A stretch of 64,000 nt of DNA from Acanthosepion pharaonis (GCA_903632075.3 CAHIKZ030000813.1:992501-1056500), one strand, 5' to 3'; numbered from the stretch's first letter, positions 10,060-19,805 are shown. Translations and numbers: made by a program. Notes: a model not told the origin generated them from the sequence alone.

Positions 10060-10465
10060 CGCCAGCGGCGCGTAGAAGTACTCAACTGCTAGAAGTGAAT
10101 CAAGTGAATTCCACAATGAATCTCCAGCTGCAGACCGCAGACGGTATCTACCAACTGCCCAACGCAGTCAGATGTGACACAAGGCCGAATTTAATGTGGG
10201 GTTCACGAGCTCGTCAGCTCAGCTAAAAATTCCCCGTAGACCCTGAATAAAACGGGGTCGGGTAGGTATTTCCCGAGACGAGACTCTGCCCTTCGGCAAA
10301 GCCCTATCTGGGGATGCTGTCTGCCCGGAGGCAGAGAGTTTAACCAGCAAAGCTGAAGACGAATCTCCAACTGCAGGCCGGCCGACCAACACATACAGTA
10401 TTCACTACTGTATTTTTGGGAATAAGGGAATAATCATTATCCTCCGTGGCTATGCTACAACAATT
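10060..10465. repeat. LTR-like, hairpin-rich interspersed repeat
   Basis: The interior (10170-10360) shares with the solo LTR at 35261-35880 the entry string gtgacacaaggccg, the run gagactctgcccttcggc and the exit string ggcaggcagagagtt-type motif. Several short GC-rich inverted repeats lie between. A third, more diverged relative is at 27105-27385. Outer boundaries were not found, so LTR status is inferred from the 35 kb copy. Confidence 0.45.
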
Positions 10466-10816
10466 ATATATCTCGACAAAATGTAAAGAAGGATCTGTAA
10501 TTTTATTGGGTTTGACCTGGCACAAGAATTTCACACTGCTATGGCTGCCCCGAATCTAATCTATGATTATATTCATGATGGTTTTTCTGATGAGCTTTCT
10601 TCTTGGGTATATAGACATCATGAATTAATTGATTAAGCAAATTACTAGATCGACTTCCCCTTTTTACTGTTTAAATAGCTAGATGTACCCGTAAAGTTCT
10701 ATTCTAATTGGACATTTTTCTCGCAATTCTCGCATGTGGAATTCTCTTCCGATTTCTTGCTTCCATTAAAAATTTAAAAGCAATGTCAATCGCCACTTGC
10801 ATTTTATAACCTTGCA

Positions 10817-10818
<2 letters not shown>
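10466..10818. other. Unannotated spacer
   Basis: AT-rich with no recognisable element. Nothing found on either strand. Confidence 0.4.

Positions 10819-10902
<84 letters not shown>
10819..10902. repeat. Compound (TA)n-(GA)n-(TA)n microsatellite
   Basis: Two TA runs of about 23 and 14 units flank a short gagagaga bridge at about 10865-10874. Confidence 0.95.
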
Positions 10903-10905
<3 letters not shown>

Positions 10906-11224
10906 TAAATAAAGTCTGGTGCCAACAGGGCGCCCTAGATCGTTGCCGAGGTTGTCAACGACATGCCCAGCAAGAGCTCGTCAAAACCTGGATGTACAGG
11001 TAATGGGAGGGACTTCGTCTTTCAATAGGACCACCCAGACATGGCTCTTCGCCAGCGTGCCGCACCACTAGTCGCCTGTGCCCTGCAATGCACATTCACT
11101 CCATTAGAGCATTATGTCATGTACTGGTGTTCTGTATGCTACACTCGCAGTGTTTCTTGTTTTCCATCTAGCATCATTTTGGCCTTTGGCTCCTATAAGA
11201 AATTCATCCGCTCTTTGCTAACCC

Positions 11225-11440
11225 CCTCCAGGTTCGTTTGAATTCATAGTTTTTGCTCACTTAGACTGGTTGCCAACCCAGGCCATAGCGCTCAGCTAGT
11301 TCTCCTATTAATCCATAGCTGGAGAGGAGAAGAGATGGATTCATAGGATATTTGCGCAGAGGTAACGAACTGTCATTCGAACTCGTCTTTCTGAGTTTTC
11401 CAGCCGTTATTCATAAGACTCGAATCCGAAGCTTACAGCA
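11225..11440 (-). mobile_element. SINE family B body and tRNA-like head
   Basis: On the reverse strand: a tRNA-like head with GAATAACGGCT and a B box GACGAGTTCGAATGACAG, then a body matching 33045-33292 (cgcaaatatccta ... tagctggagag ... ggcaaccagtctaagtgag on the appropriate strand). It is directly preceded by a 5S-like segment. Confidence 0.6.
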
Positions 11441-11560
11441 CCGGCTATTCACCAGCGGTCACCCATCTTGATACTGACCAGACGTTCGACATTGCTTAAC
11501 TTCGATGATCGGACGAGAACCGGTGTTTCAATTTGATATAACGTTAAACACGCAAACAAA
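11438..11560 (-). pseudogene. 5S rRNA-like sequence joined to SINE B
   Basis: Reverse-strand sequence shows GAAACACCGGTTCTCGTCCG, ATCGAAGTTAAGCA and GATGGGTGACCGC, the order found in animal 5S rRNA including the A and C boxes of its internal promoter. It is diverged, with a degraded 5' end. It runs into a tRNA-like head without a terminator, so it is a retroposed piece and not a working 5S gene. Confidence 0.65.
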
Positions 11561-11587
11561 CATCCCTCCCACACAAGTAGCGCGTGT

Positions 11588-12102
11588 GACAGCAAAGTTG
11601 TCCATGCCACAAAATGTTTAATATCTAAAACAACTAGAATAAAGTTGACTTTCTTTTTTTCCAGGTTTTCAGATAAGACGTTTCACAAAACCCTTTTCGT
11701 TATTCAGCTAGAAAGAGAACTGGTCAAATTCGTACCAGTAATGATACCAACATTTATAGTCTGGTTTCCATCTTCAAAGTCCATTCAAGAACAATCAAGA
11801 GAACGGCGAATACTTTAAAAAAAGAGGGAACAGTAGAGAGGAAAACTGGAGCAGCAGGTCACAGCAGGAAGAGGGATCATCATTTCAACTTAGTGGTAAA
11901 GAGATCAATTAGAAAAGATCCAACTCAGTTCATAAGCTATTTGACATATGAGAGAGGAGTTTCAGCTATGATAGCTCAAAGACTTGAAAACGAAATCGGG
12001 TGTGAAACGTGCGAGAGGCAACTTGTTGCTCCAGGACAGAAAGTTAGAAGGTTAGAGAGGCCGAGGATCATCTTGAATAAGTTAGAAAATAATTTTGGAA
12101 TA

Positions 12103-12169
<67 letters not shown>

Positions 12170-12330
12170 CACTTTATTCCAATACTTCATGAGCTTCCGA
12201 TCCCTGACTATGATTAATTAATGAACCTGTCATTTTCGTTTATGATCAATTTCATCGCGATTCTTCTGTTAAGCTTAGCGAGTAATTATAGATTCTTATT
12301 GCTCAAAGTAGAGTGTTATAAAGATCTCGG
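11588..12330 (+). mobile_element. Tc1-like transposon derivative, HTH region only
   Basis: Begins with a TIR-like gtgtgacagcaaagttgtcc. From about 11785 it reads STIKRTANTLKKEGTVERKT then GHSRKRDHHFNL, resembling the paired helix-turn-helix DNA-binding part of Tc1/mariner transposases. The frame runs to 12104 and then enters an (AC)n/(TA)n tract where the catalytic DDE region should be. The sequence after the tract matches the second copy at 41545-42140. So the element is an internally deleted derivative, not an accidentally broken copy. Confidence 0.6.
12104..12170. repeat. (AC)n-(TA)n microsatellite
   Basis: About 23 AC units followed by about 10 TA units, inside the Tc1-like derivative. 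Confidence 0.95.
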
Positions 12331-12384
12331 CAAATTCCAGTAAGATATCTTTAATCATTTCTAAGATACAAAATTTCAAAGGTT

Positions 12385-12560
12385 ACTCTATAAAAGCAGA
12401 AACGATGGCAAGGTAAACCTCTCACGATCAATACTCTGACAGTGTCAAACAAGCTGATATATACAAACTCCATACCCATGTGTGGTTGCCTTGTGCAAAC
12501 TTAAAAGCTGGAACCAAAGGTTTTATTCATGCTGGGCAAGATCAATCAATTAAATGACAA
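12385..12560 (+). mobile_element. R4/Dong-like LINE internal fragment
   Basis: Matches 1130-1280 of the copy at 812: acgatggcaaggtaaacc ... tcaatactctgac ... aaacttaaaagctggaacc ... ggttttattcatgctg. It covers the segment just upstream of the CCHC knuckle and lacks both ends and the (AAT)n tail. Confidence 0.6.
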
Positions 12561-13590
12561 TTCTCCTATAGGGCCGAAGGATTATGATTACGATAGGCGG
12601 AGACATGTCTGTTTATGTTGTGATTTTGTTGAAGTTATATTTTGGATATTGTAGGATATTATATGGACTAATGTCGTGAAACATCTTTTATGTTGCTTGA
12701 TGTGTTGCTGGTAATTTTACTATAAAACCGTATTTTCATACTTTCATAGGGTTTTGTTTTTGATTTAGTGTTCGCTATTTGCCCACAGCTGCGACCCTAA
12801 CAAGTGCTACCATCCCAGTCAGGGTTGACCTGGGCACAACAGCAATTAAGAGGTGGTTCCACGAGTCTAAAAACCTCCAATCTCCCGATCACACACCTTA
12901 CTGTCAGATGAAGTTTACCGTCCTACACAGGATTACGTTGCATGAAAAGAAATCGACCCAATATATGAGAGGTACCAATGAATATGATTTTTGCAATTCA
13001 TATGTTTTAGGGCTACCAGGAATTAGCTTCTTTTGATAAAATTCCCAAGACCCGAATAACAAAGGGTTTTTTCCTTTTGATGTCACATTTTACTGATTCA
13101 AGATCAGATCTCAAGATCCTTGTGTTCATTTTCTAAAGAGTTTTTAAAAACATATTTTTGGCGGCTGGGATTGCAAATTTATTTTCTTCAACACGCGCAG
13201 ATATTCGAGGAATTTTCAAAAATAATCTTTGATTAATTTTTCCTATGTGAATCAAATGTATTAACCCTTTTACGTGATGATATAAGGTAATGTTACCCGC
13301 CTTTAATTTCGTTTGATCTTGCAAACGAATTTTTCTTTTTTCAGGTTTTATTATTTCATGTCTGTCTTGAATGTATTAAAACTGCATCACTTTTGATATC
13401 TTATCTTATTTGGCCAGCCCACTTCTCAAATTCAACTGATAACTTTATCCCTCTGACGGCCAGATGGCTTATATGTAGGTAACACAACACTTCTGAAAGA
13501 TGATCTGGAATCAACAGATATCATTTGACTGAATATAGTCAGAAAGATGCAGTGATGCAGATGCACAAACTGCAAGATATTCTAACTAAC
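12561..13590. other. Unannotated spacer
   Basis: No family recognised. The 85-codon frame at 12779-13036 has no known domain and no supporting features; I treat it as chance. Confidence 0.4.
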
Positions 13591-13625
13591 CCAGATAAGT
13601 ATCTATCTATCTATCTATCTATCTA

Positions 13626-13661
<36 letters not shown>
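13591..13661. repeat. (ATCT)n-(TA)n microsatellite
   Basis: About eight ATCT tetramers run into about 15 TA units. Confidence 0.95.
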
Positions 13662-13665
<4 letters not shown>

Positions 13666-13679
13666 TTTAAAGTATGTCA

Positions 13680-13738
13680 TATTTAGGCGACAGACTGTTT
13701 CATGCTTAACGCAATCATGATTGTTGTTTACAATGTTC

Positions 13739-13776
<38 letters not shown>

Positions 13777-14210
13777 ATGCATGTTTCATTAAATAATATA
13801 GACAAGTTTTGTCTATTTATTTTAATACTTATTTTAATACTTCTCGTTTCCACTCACGCATGGTCATGTGTGACGTCACGAGCTGCGACGCGATTTTCGC
13901 TTCCGCGTCTCGTATACACGAGTTAGTTGTTGCTTTGAAATTTTTCATGCAACAAAAACAGACTATCATTATTGTTCCGTCTATTGGTTGATATATTGAA
14001 AAGTAATTGTCATCTTTGATAATGGCTTTTGTAATCCGAAAGCTCAGATTGCATTTAAACATGTATCGATATGGTGATTTCCTTTCGTCCTTCAATGATA
14101 ATGTTATTAAACTTATCAGACAATATGAAAGGAACTTACTTAAAATAAATAGACAAAACTTATCTGTATTATTTAATGTAACATGCATCAATGAAAAATT
14201 GCTGCCTAAA
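13680..14210 (+). mobile_element. Penelope-like element 5' end in inverted arrangement
   Basis: The arm atgcatgtttcattaaataatatagacaa (from about 13777) reappears inverted near 14150-14192, so the block folds back on itself. Between the arms lie a palindromic CRE (TGACGTCA, 13871-13878) and, at about 14013-14047, tttgataatggct-loop-ccgaaagctc, a small hairpin followed by GAAA. The same segment occurs on the reverse strand at 42810-43075, next to a Penelope-like GIY-YIG ORF, which is the basis for the family call. A (TA)n tract (13741-13773) sits at the left edge. Confidence 0.55.
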
Positions 14211-14235
14211 TATACACAATATATATACTATTTAC

Positions 14236-14488
14236 ATTATTCAGACTATTGCGTTTCGGTGGTTGTTCGCTCCGGCCTTCTTCAGGTGGTTGGAATGTCG
14301 AACTGAACCTTTATTCCGCACGCTGGGGTAGACTGTTCTAGTTCCACGTGCCATGTCTAATGGATGTCGGTTATCAGTTATCTCCTGTTAATTCACCTCT
14401 CCAAGTTCTCCACTGCCTTAACCTTGAACTCACAACGCTTTGGTTCCGGATCTAACCAATGCCTTTATACACTGTGCCATTCCAACCA
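14236..14488 (-). mobile_element. SINE family A copy, reverse strand
   Basis: Reverse strand reads a tRNA-like head (TGGCACAGTGTATAAAGGC, with B box-like TGTGAGTTCAAGG), then a body, then the shared 3' segment around cgttt-cgg. Head and body match the copy at 58078-58595. Confidence 0.65.
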
Positions 14489-14575
14489 CCTAAAAAAGAC
14501 CGGAGCGTACAATGGCTGAAACGTTGTAATAAATATGGCAACAAATATGAGGACAATAATTTCATTAAAGAAGAC
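14489..14575 (+). mobile_element. SINE family A 3' piece, forward strand
   Basis: gaccggagcgtacaatggct, gaaacgttgtaataaatatg and gaggacaataatttc match the 3' part of family A, in the opposite direction to the copy immediately to its left. The two form an inverted pair. Confidence 0.6.
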
Positions 14576-14621
14576 TGACAATAATAATTAACCTGCAAGA
14601 TCCAAATTACAGAGAACAAAT

Positions 14622-14850
14622 ATTATTTACAAATTCACATGTCCCTTAAGGAACTGTGTTCCTGATCAATTCAAATTCGTAAATTATTATATTGGATATA
14701 CTACAACATACCTAAAAAGAAGACTCACATTACATTTCTCTGATCATAGCTCAATTAGGTCTTATATAAATACACATGGAGATCTATCAAACTCTATCCA
14801 CAACATACTCATTGATAATACAAATATAATAGCCTCATCTCATTTTTTTT
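14622..14850 (+). pseudogene. GIY-YIG endonuclease domain fragment
   Basis: An open frame without ATG reads IIYKFTCPLRNCVPD, then NYYIGYTTTYLKRRLTLHFS, then SSIRSYINTH and NILIDNTNIIASS. YYIG...T..L..RL is the GIY-YIG core found at the C-terminus of Penelope-like and some related retroelement proteins (established), and CPLRNC is the usual cysteine-containing lead-in. It has no reverse transcriptase in front and ends in an oligo-T tract. It looks like a severed terminal domain. Confidence 0.65.
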
Positions 14851-16040
14851 TTCAATATACGTTTGATATACACAAAGTGAATTTTAAGATTGATTGTTCA
14901 ATGTGATAAGTGAGATAAAATTATAAGGAGTGATCATGCAGTGATTTGGTGTATGAAAGCTTGTAGTTTAAGTTTGTCTATGAAATTAAAACAGTTTGAT
15001 TTTTGCAAGGTGAACTGTCACTTGTGTGGGTTCAAATAATAGTGTGTATGTGTGCGACAATTGTATATATTGTTTAAAGTCATAAGGAGTTATGTGCCTT
15101 TGACTGATATGATGTAAGTTGATTAAATATACAATTACTACTTCGGTAGTGATATATGTCACTTTTTAGAGTAAATTGTAAGTTGGGTCAATTCGCGCGG
15201 CAAGACTTTTTGAGTTGTGTTGAGTTGCTGAGAGAGAGTGGCGGCTGTTGAGTCAGTATGCTGGTGCACGTGGAGTTTGTTGGCATCTCTCAAAGACTTA
15301 TTTCCTGACAGCCTGAATCAAGTGAAGCGATCCTATTTATTGACTTTTTTGGGTTTCAAACCGGCTCCAGATAGGTGAGCGGGAAAACAGATTTGTTGCA
15401 ACTTGCTACATTTTTTGGGTCCTTTTAACCAATGCGAAGTCAAGTTTGAAAAAGTGAAGTGATGATTGGTTAAAATTGATTTAGGGGAAGAGTGTATTTT
15501 TCCGGAGTGGTGAATAGCAAATATGGAGGATTCCATTAAGGTCACCCCCAAACCGAAAACTAGATTTTACCAGATACGCAATAAAGGTAAAAAATCAAAA
15601 TATTTCAGAGGCTTTATTTTTTTTTTAATTTACTAATGATCTATTTGGATAGTACTTACGTATTTAAAACACATTTATCAGTTTCTAGGTATAGCATAAC
15701 ATACACCCTTACAGATAAACAAAAATTGCAGACTAGTAGAAGCTTTATTTTTTAATTTGCTAATGATGTAAATATCTATTATTGTGAAATACAATAATTG
15801 TGTCACATGGCAAAAATGTAAGGAGTTGGGTGAGACTATTCATAATTAAGTATCCTGAACCTAGCTAATCCGATACACAACCGATTCATTCGATATAAAT
15901 AACAAATATACAAAAAGATGATATCCTTCGTTTTTTACTCCTACACATACCACAATACCCCATATACAAAGGGAACCTACAAAATAAATCCCACGATTTA
16001 AAAAATTCTTATGTACAAACTTACTATATACACATGTTCG

Positions 16041-16041
<1 letters not shown>
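14851..16041. other. Unannotated AT-rich spacer
   Basis: Two short similar blocks (ttttttaatttactaatgat near 15625 and ttttttaatttgctaatgat near 15749) are the only structure noted. The 72-codon reverse frame at 15333-15551 has no recognised domain. Confidence 0.4.

Positions 16042-16093
<52 letters not shown>
16042..16093. repeat. (TA)n microsatellite
   Basis: About 26 TA units. Confidence 0.95.
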
Positions 16094-16099
<6 letters not shown>

Positions 16100-16415
16100 G
16101 AAAAAACTAGGTAATCCGTATGGGTAAACCTAAAGAGGATAAAATCCAGAGAGCTCAATGTAAATTCAGAGCAAATAATTTAAATAAAAACAGACCACTT
16201 TAAATGTGTCAATATCTGCTAACTGACTCATGTCTTCTCTCTCCCCCCCTGACTTCCTCACTTCCTCACTTTACATATGTTTAATACGGCCCGTCAAAAA
16301 TGTGTAAATTTTCTTTTCATTTTTTGTTTGGAAGTAAAGTCTGATGATCCGCAGTCCTTTAAAAGGGCTGTGGTGAAATAATTTATTACATGGAACCTTA
16401 AAGTGGTCTTTTTTT

Positions 16416-16419
<4 letters not shown>

Positions 16420-16476
<57 letters not shown>

Positions 16477-16492
16477 GTGTGTGTGTGTGTAA
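16420..16492. repeat. (TA)n-(GT)n microsatellite at LINE 3' end
   Basis: About 27 TA units then eight GT units. On the LINE strand this is (AC)n then (TA)n directly after the 3' UTR, so it is probably the tail of the element. Confidence 0.9.
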
Positions 16493-17019
16493 ATCTGAAG
16501 ATGATATGAAATGAAGGTTGGGAGGGGCGTATGAATCTCAAAAGCCAAGAAATATAACGAATGTAAAACAGAAAATAACAGATGTTAGTAGGACCCGTCC
16601 ACTCTACAAAAATAAGAATTGGCGCAGTATTCTGTTATCAGACAAAATCAAGAAACTAACTCACTAACGGAATGGGTAGGAAATCAAAGACTGGACCAGT
16701 TAAGATGAAAAGGAGGCAAAAAAAATATAAATAAAATAATATAAAAATAAAGACTAGGAGGTTGGGAATCTCAACTTGGTTCATAACAGAAGTACGGAGG
16801 TGGGAACAGGCCGGGAACGACACTCACATTAACTAGGGACACAAAAGAGAGTCTTACTTAACCAGGGGGCGGTTCACAGGAAACCGCTCCGTTGTGACGA
16901 AGGGAACCTAAAAAAGGAACTCGAGTATAGCCCCTTTCACACGAACCAAATTGGCTACTTTCACCGACCTTTCTTTGAAATCTGATGACACCAACCGTTT
17001 TCTATCACTTCTGATCTTC

Positions 17020-17491
17020 TGTACTACTACTGTACTGATGCGCCATTCACCCTGGGCGGATTGAGCCGGCTTCTTCCTGTTATGAGAAGAAGATTCTTTG
17101 GATAAATTACAGAAGTAGGGTACCCAGGCCTACTCGAATAACGTTCTTGCTTGCCGCGGGATTCCCACAGACGCAGAGACAGGAACGACCAGAAGACGCC
17201 GGTTACCGATGCAGACGATCCTTGGATTTTCACCAGAGCCCTTGTTAGCCGGCGTGTGTGTCAGACCTGTCCGCCTTGGGTGGCCCTACCAGGAACGAAG
17301 TTCCGGGCGGCATAGCTCTGACACTACCGTTTACACCCCACCACCGACTGTGAGGTAAGGGTTGGACTTTGGGGGCTTACAGTACCAGGTGTTCCCAAGC
17401 GGTCCCCCATCTAAGTACTGACCTGGCTCAACGATGCTTAACTTCGGTGATCGAACGAGAACCGGTGTTTCAGCGTGATTTAACCGTAAGC
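17020..17491 (-). mobile_element. 5S rRNA-headed SINE, copy 1
   Basis: The reverse strand begins GCTTACGG at 17491 and runs about 118 nt as a 5S rRNA homologue (CACCGGTTCTCGTTCGATCA, CCGAAGTTAAGCATCG, AGTACTTAGATGGGGGACCG) to CTGTAAGC. The termini GCTTAC/GTAAGC can pair as 5S helix I. A 330-bp body follows, with self-complementary blocks such as GTGTCAGA/TCTGACAC, then a tail rich in agta/gta. The copy is flanked by a 10-bp target-site duplication, TCTGATCTTC, at 17010-17019 and 17492-17501. No TTTT occurs on the transcribed strand, so pol III could read the whole element. By eye it is about 95% identical to the copy at 50890. Confidence 0.85.
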
Positions 17492-18260
17492 TCTGATCTT
17501 CACTTCCCGCTGATGCCGAAAGAATCCGAGCAGAGCCTAATGAGAATAGCGCTCATGTCACAAGATTCCCTTCTTTCGCGTCATCCAGATCACCATTCTT
17601 GCCACGGGTAGCAACGTTAGAAACACCATTCGTTTCATCCCTGAATACGGAGGCGACACATTGCCACACGCATATGCGAGGCTGATGAGCACAAGTTGAT
17701 CAGTAGCAATACGAGCCGTCAGCTAGCCGACATTTCCCAGAAAGTGCGTACCTGATGACAAAGGCGGGTAAAGCCGTTTCTTCCAAACCAAGGTCACCGG
17801 TAACAGTCAGGAAAATCCACCCAACGCTATCTGAAGGCCATATCATTGAGAGATAGCACGTTTAAAATGAATCGCCAAGTAAGCGAAAACTCATCGTTAC
17901 TGAGGTAATTTGCGGCTGGCGCCCAAGACCAGAAAGAGCTCAACTCGGTCAACGACAATTCGAACCGCTCACAGAGACGCCTCCACTAATTCCCGATAAA
18001 AGTCTTTTCGAGGCCGTGAAAGGTCACTGGACCGAGGAAAAGCCCTCAAGGCCGCTCGACACTCGTTGAGGAAAGTCGATAATTTCCCGGACCCACGACG
18101 GCGCTTAGCCTAGGAAATGGGAGGAGTGATATTAAGGCTAGGGAAGGCGTCCCTAACACTCCCCACCAAAATCGAATTCTCTGTCAAAATGCGACGAAGG
18201 AAAGCCAACCACGAGGCGAGACGATGACACACCAAGTTTTTTGCTTGCACCCACCCGGCA

Positions 18261-18290
18261 CTAACCCTAACTCTAACCCTAACCCGCGCT
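18261..18290 (-). repeat. Telomere-like (TTAGGG)n tract
   Basis: The plus strand reads ctaaccctaactctaacc ctaaccc, about four units of the animal telomere hexamer on the reverse strand. It sits inside the LINE ORF2, where relatives have coding sequence after the YRLAV block, so it replaces or expands a coding segment. Confidence 0.8.
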
Positions 18291-18404
18291 CGAACGCCTA
18301 CCTGTGGTCCCTGCAAGAAGGAACTACAGCCAACCGGTAAAGGATGAGGGGAAAGACGTAAGTGGCACACGCCCCAGCTCTAGCCTTAGTCTTAAGATGT
18401 GCTG

Positions 18405-18537
18405 TATTAATGGGATAAAGTGCTCAATATCAGAGATACAGCGTGTGTAAATATAAAAGTGAACATAGGAGTCAACACTTAGAGGCGACAGTGTGTTTCA
18501 TGCTAGATGCAATCGTCACGCCTCACACACACGCCCC

Positions 18538-18586
<49 letters not shown>
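18405..18586 (+). mobile_element. Penelope-like 5' fragment ending in (TA)n
   Basis: agtgctcaatatcagagata ... aagtgaacataggagtcaac ... gcgacagtgtgtttcatgct ... tgcaatcgt corresponds to the block at 13685-13720 and, inverted, to 28560-28680. The (TA)n tract runs 18540-18586. Confidence 0.5.
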
Positions 18587-18589
<3 letters not shown>

Positions 18590-18617
18590 GGTTGAATCAA
18601 ATGTTTTTTCTCTACAG

Positions 18618-18770
18618 TACGAGGCAAAAAAATGGACGCACCCTCAGAAAGTTGATTTTTGTATTTTTACCAAGATAAATGAGTAATAGAATTCGTTCAT
18701 TAATACAAGGTATTAATTCAGGTGTACATATGTACATTATACGAGCCAAAACAAAGTAACTCACACTCAG
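18618..18770 (+). mobile_element. Solo left end of the Tc1-like element
   Basis: After a TA at 18618-18619, the sequence cgaggcaaaaaaatggacgc matches the inverted right end at 21798-21822, and the following 130 bp match the left end at 20127-20260. No transposase follows, so this is an isolated end. Confidence 0.65.
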
Positions 18771-19110
18771 AAAAATTACATTTCAAACTAGTCACAACAC
18801 ATTACTTTGCATCTAGACATACGGTTCTATTGTTAATATTTCGGTCTCTCACGTGGTATGACGTCATAGAACCGCATCACGAATTTACGACCTGCGTCTG
18901 CTATTCCGGGACCGTTATCGTCGCATAGCAATCTTCTATGTCAATATAAGAGAATATAATCTTTGATGGTGAATATCTTTGTTGAAATGTCCGTATAATC
19001 ATTCTGAAGATGGCTCATGCCAGTCGAAACCTTAGATCAAGGACTAAGTTAATAAAAAATATTCAAATGTTAGACAATTTTTGTCGTTATTTTCACCCGA
19101 AATTAAAGCA
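18771..19110 (+). mobile_element. Penelope-like 5' region with CRE and hairpin-GAAA motif
   Basis: A palindromic CRE (TGACGTCA, 18858-18865) lies about 145 bp upstream of CTGAAGATGGCTCATGCCAG followed by tcgaaacc (19004-19031). The same order, CRE then small hairpin then GAAA, is seen at 13871-14047. Downstream, an open stretch near 19060-19115 may be the ORF start. No complete ORF is present. Confidence 0.45.
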
Positions 19111-19191
19111 ACAATATGAAGTTTAGAACGGCTCATGATCAAACATAACAGACATTCATTGTCTGTTATATTTAATAATAATATATATGTT

Positions 19192-19195
<4 letters not shown>

Positions 19196-19234
<39 letters not shown>

Positions 19235-19235
19235 A
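19196..19235. repeat. (TA)n-(GT)n microsatellite
   Basis: About 12 TA units followed by seven GT units. Confidence 0.9.
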
Positions 19236-19508
19236 TGGGTGTGTATGCATATACAAAACTTAAAATAATAATGCCAGCAATGAATGCTTGAGACAGTAAT
19301 TAAAACTAAAATCATTTAATTTAACGCTTATTTTTTTAAACAACTTTTAACTAAATTTCTGCTTTAATTTAAAATTCTCAATATTCAAGAAGAGTAACGA
19401 TTTAATGTTTTTGTTTGAGTTTAGTTATTATCAAATTAGATAACGATCGATATTCTTATCGGAAGCCGACTTAGAGTTTCGTATTTCCGGAATGGGAAAT
19501 ACACACAC

Positions 19509-19509
<1 letters not shown>

Positions 19510-19567
<58 letters not shown>
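19510..19567. repeat. (TA)n microsatellite
   Basis: About 29 TA units, directly left of a small inverted-terminal element. Confidence 0.95.
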
Positions 19568-19568
<1 letters not shown>

Positions 19569-19569
<1 letters not shown>

Positions 19570-19805
19570 TACACCTAGTGAGCCATTTAAATTTGTTTTG
19601 TTTTTTATTTTTTTTTTATTTTGTCACGTGGTACCTACATTTTTTTTAGCTATCACCTATAAATATGTGAATGTTTTAGAAATACTATTTCTCAATGTTT
19701 TTGTTTTGAGTTTGCCTCGTTAGCCAAACTTTCCCTGACGATCCGTTTAGGCTAATAAAATTCTGAAACCTAGGTAGGTTTGTCTGGCTCACTAGGTGTA
19801 TTTAG
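19569..19805 (+). mobile_element. Small element with 16-bp inverted ends
   Basis: tacacctagtgagcca (about 19570) and tggctcactaggtgta (ending about 19802) are exact inverses. The interior carries gtcacgtggt, a T-rich stretch, cctgacgatccgtttagg (from about 19730) and aaacctaggtaggttt, itself a perfect 6-bp stem. A relative lies on the reverse strand at 42220-42360, and a partial copy of the left half follows at 19825-19960. Probably a Penelope-type terminal segment, or a small foldback element. Confidence 0.5.

Larger units (their letters stand above)
16410..18390 (-). mobile_element. Non-LTR retrotransposon ORF2 C-terminal half with 3' UTR, split by a SINE
   Basis: The reverse strand from 18390 reads TYVFPLILYRLAVVP, then WLAFLRRILTENSILVG, AFPSLN, AALRAFPRSSDLSRPRKDFY, NDEFSLTWRFILNVLSLNDM, VDFPDCYR, and MVFLTLLPVARMVIWMTRKK with FFRHQREVKIR ending near 17500. 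After the SINE the same protein resumes as SDRKRLVSSDF and GAILEF (about 17010-16920). A pyrimidine-rich 3' UTR follows, ending at (AC)n/(TA)n near 16490. Several stops and frameshifts make it dead. GC content is clearly higher than in the surroundings. The clade was not assigned. Confidence 0.7.

Noticed and set aside
13829..14191. 120-codon reverse ORF
   Set aside because: It is the antisense of an inverted Penelope-like 5' segment; no domain was recognised.
17027..17233. 68-codon ORF conserved in both 5S-SINE copies as a real protein
   Set aside because: Similarity follows from shared descent of the SINE; no evidence of translation or coding constraint with only two copies.
18110..18370. 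86-codon reverse ORF as a host gene
   Set aside because: Its readable part is LINE ORF2, joined to a telomere-like repeat that gives the RVRVRV run.
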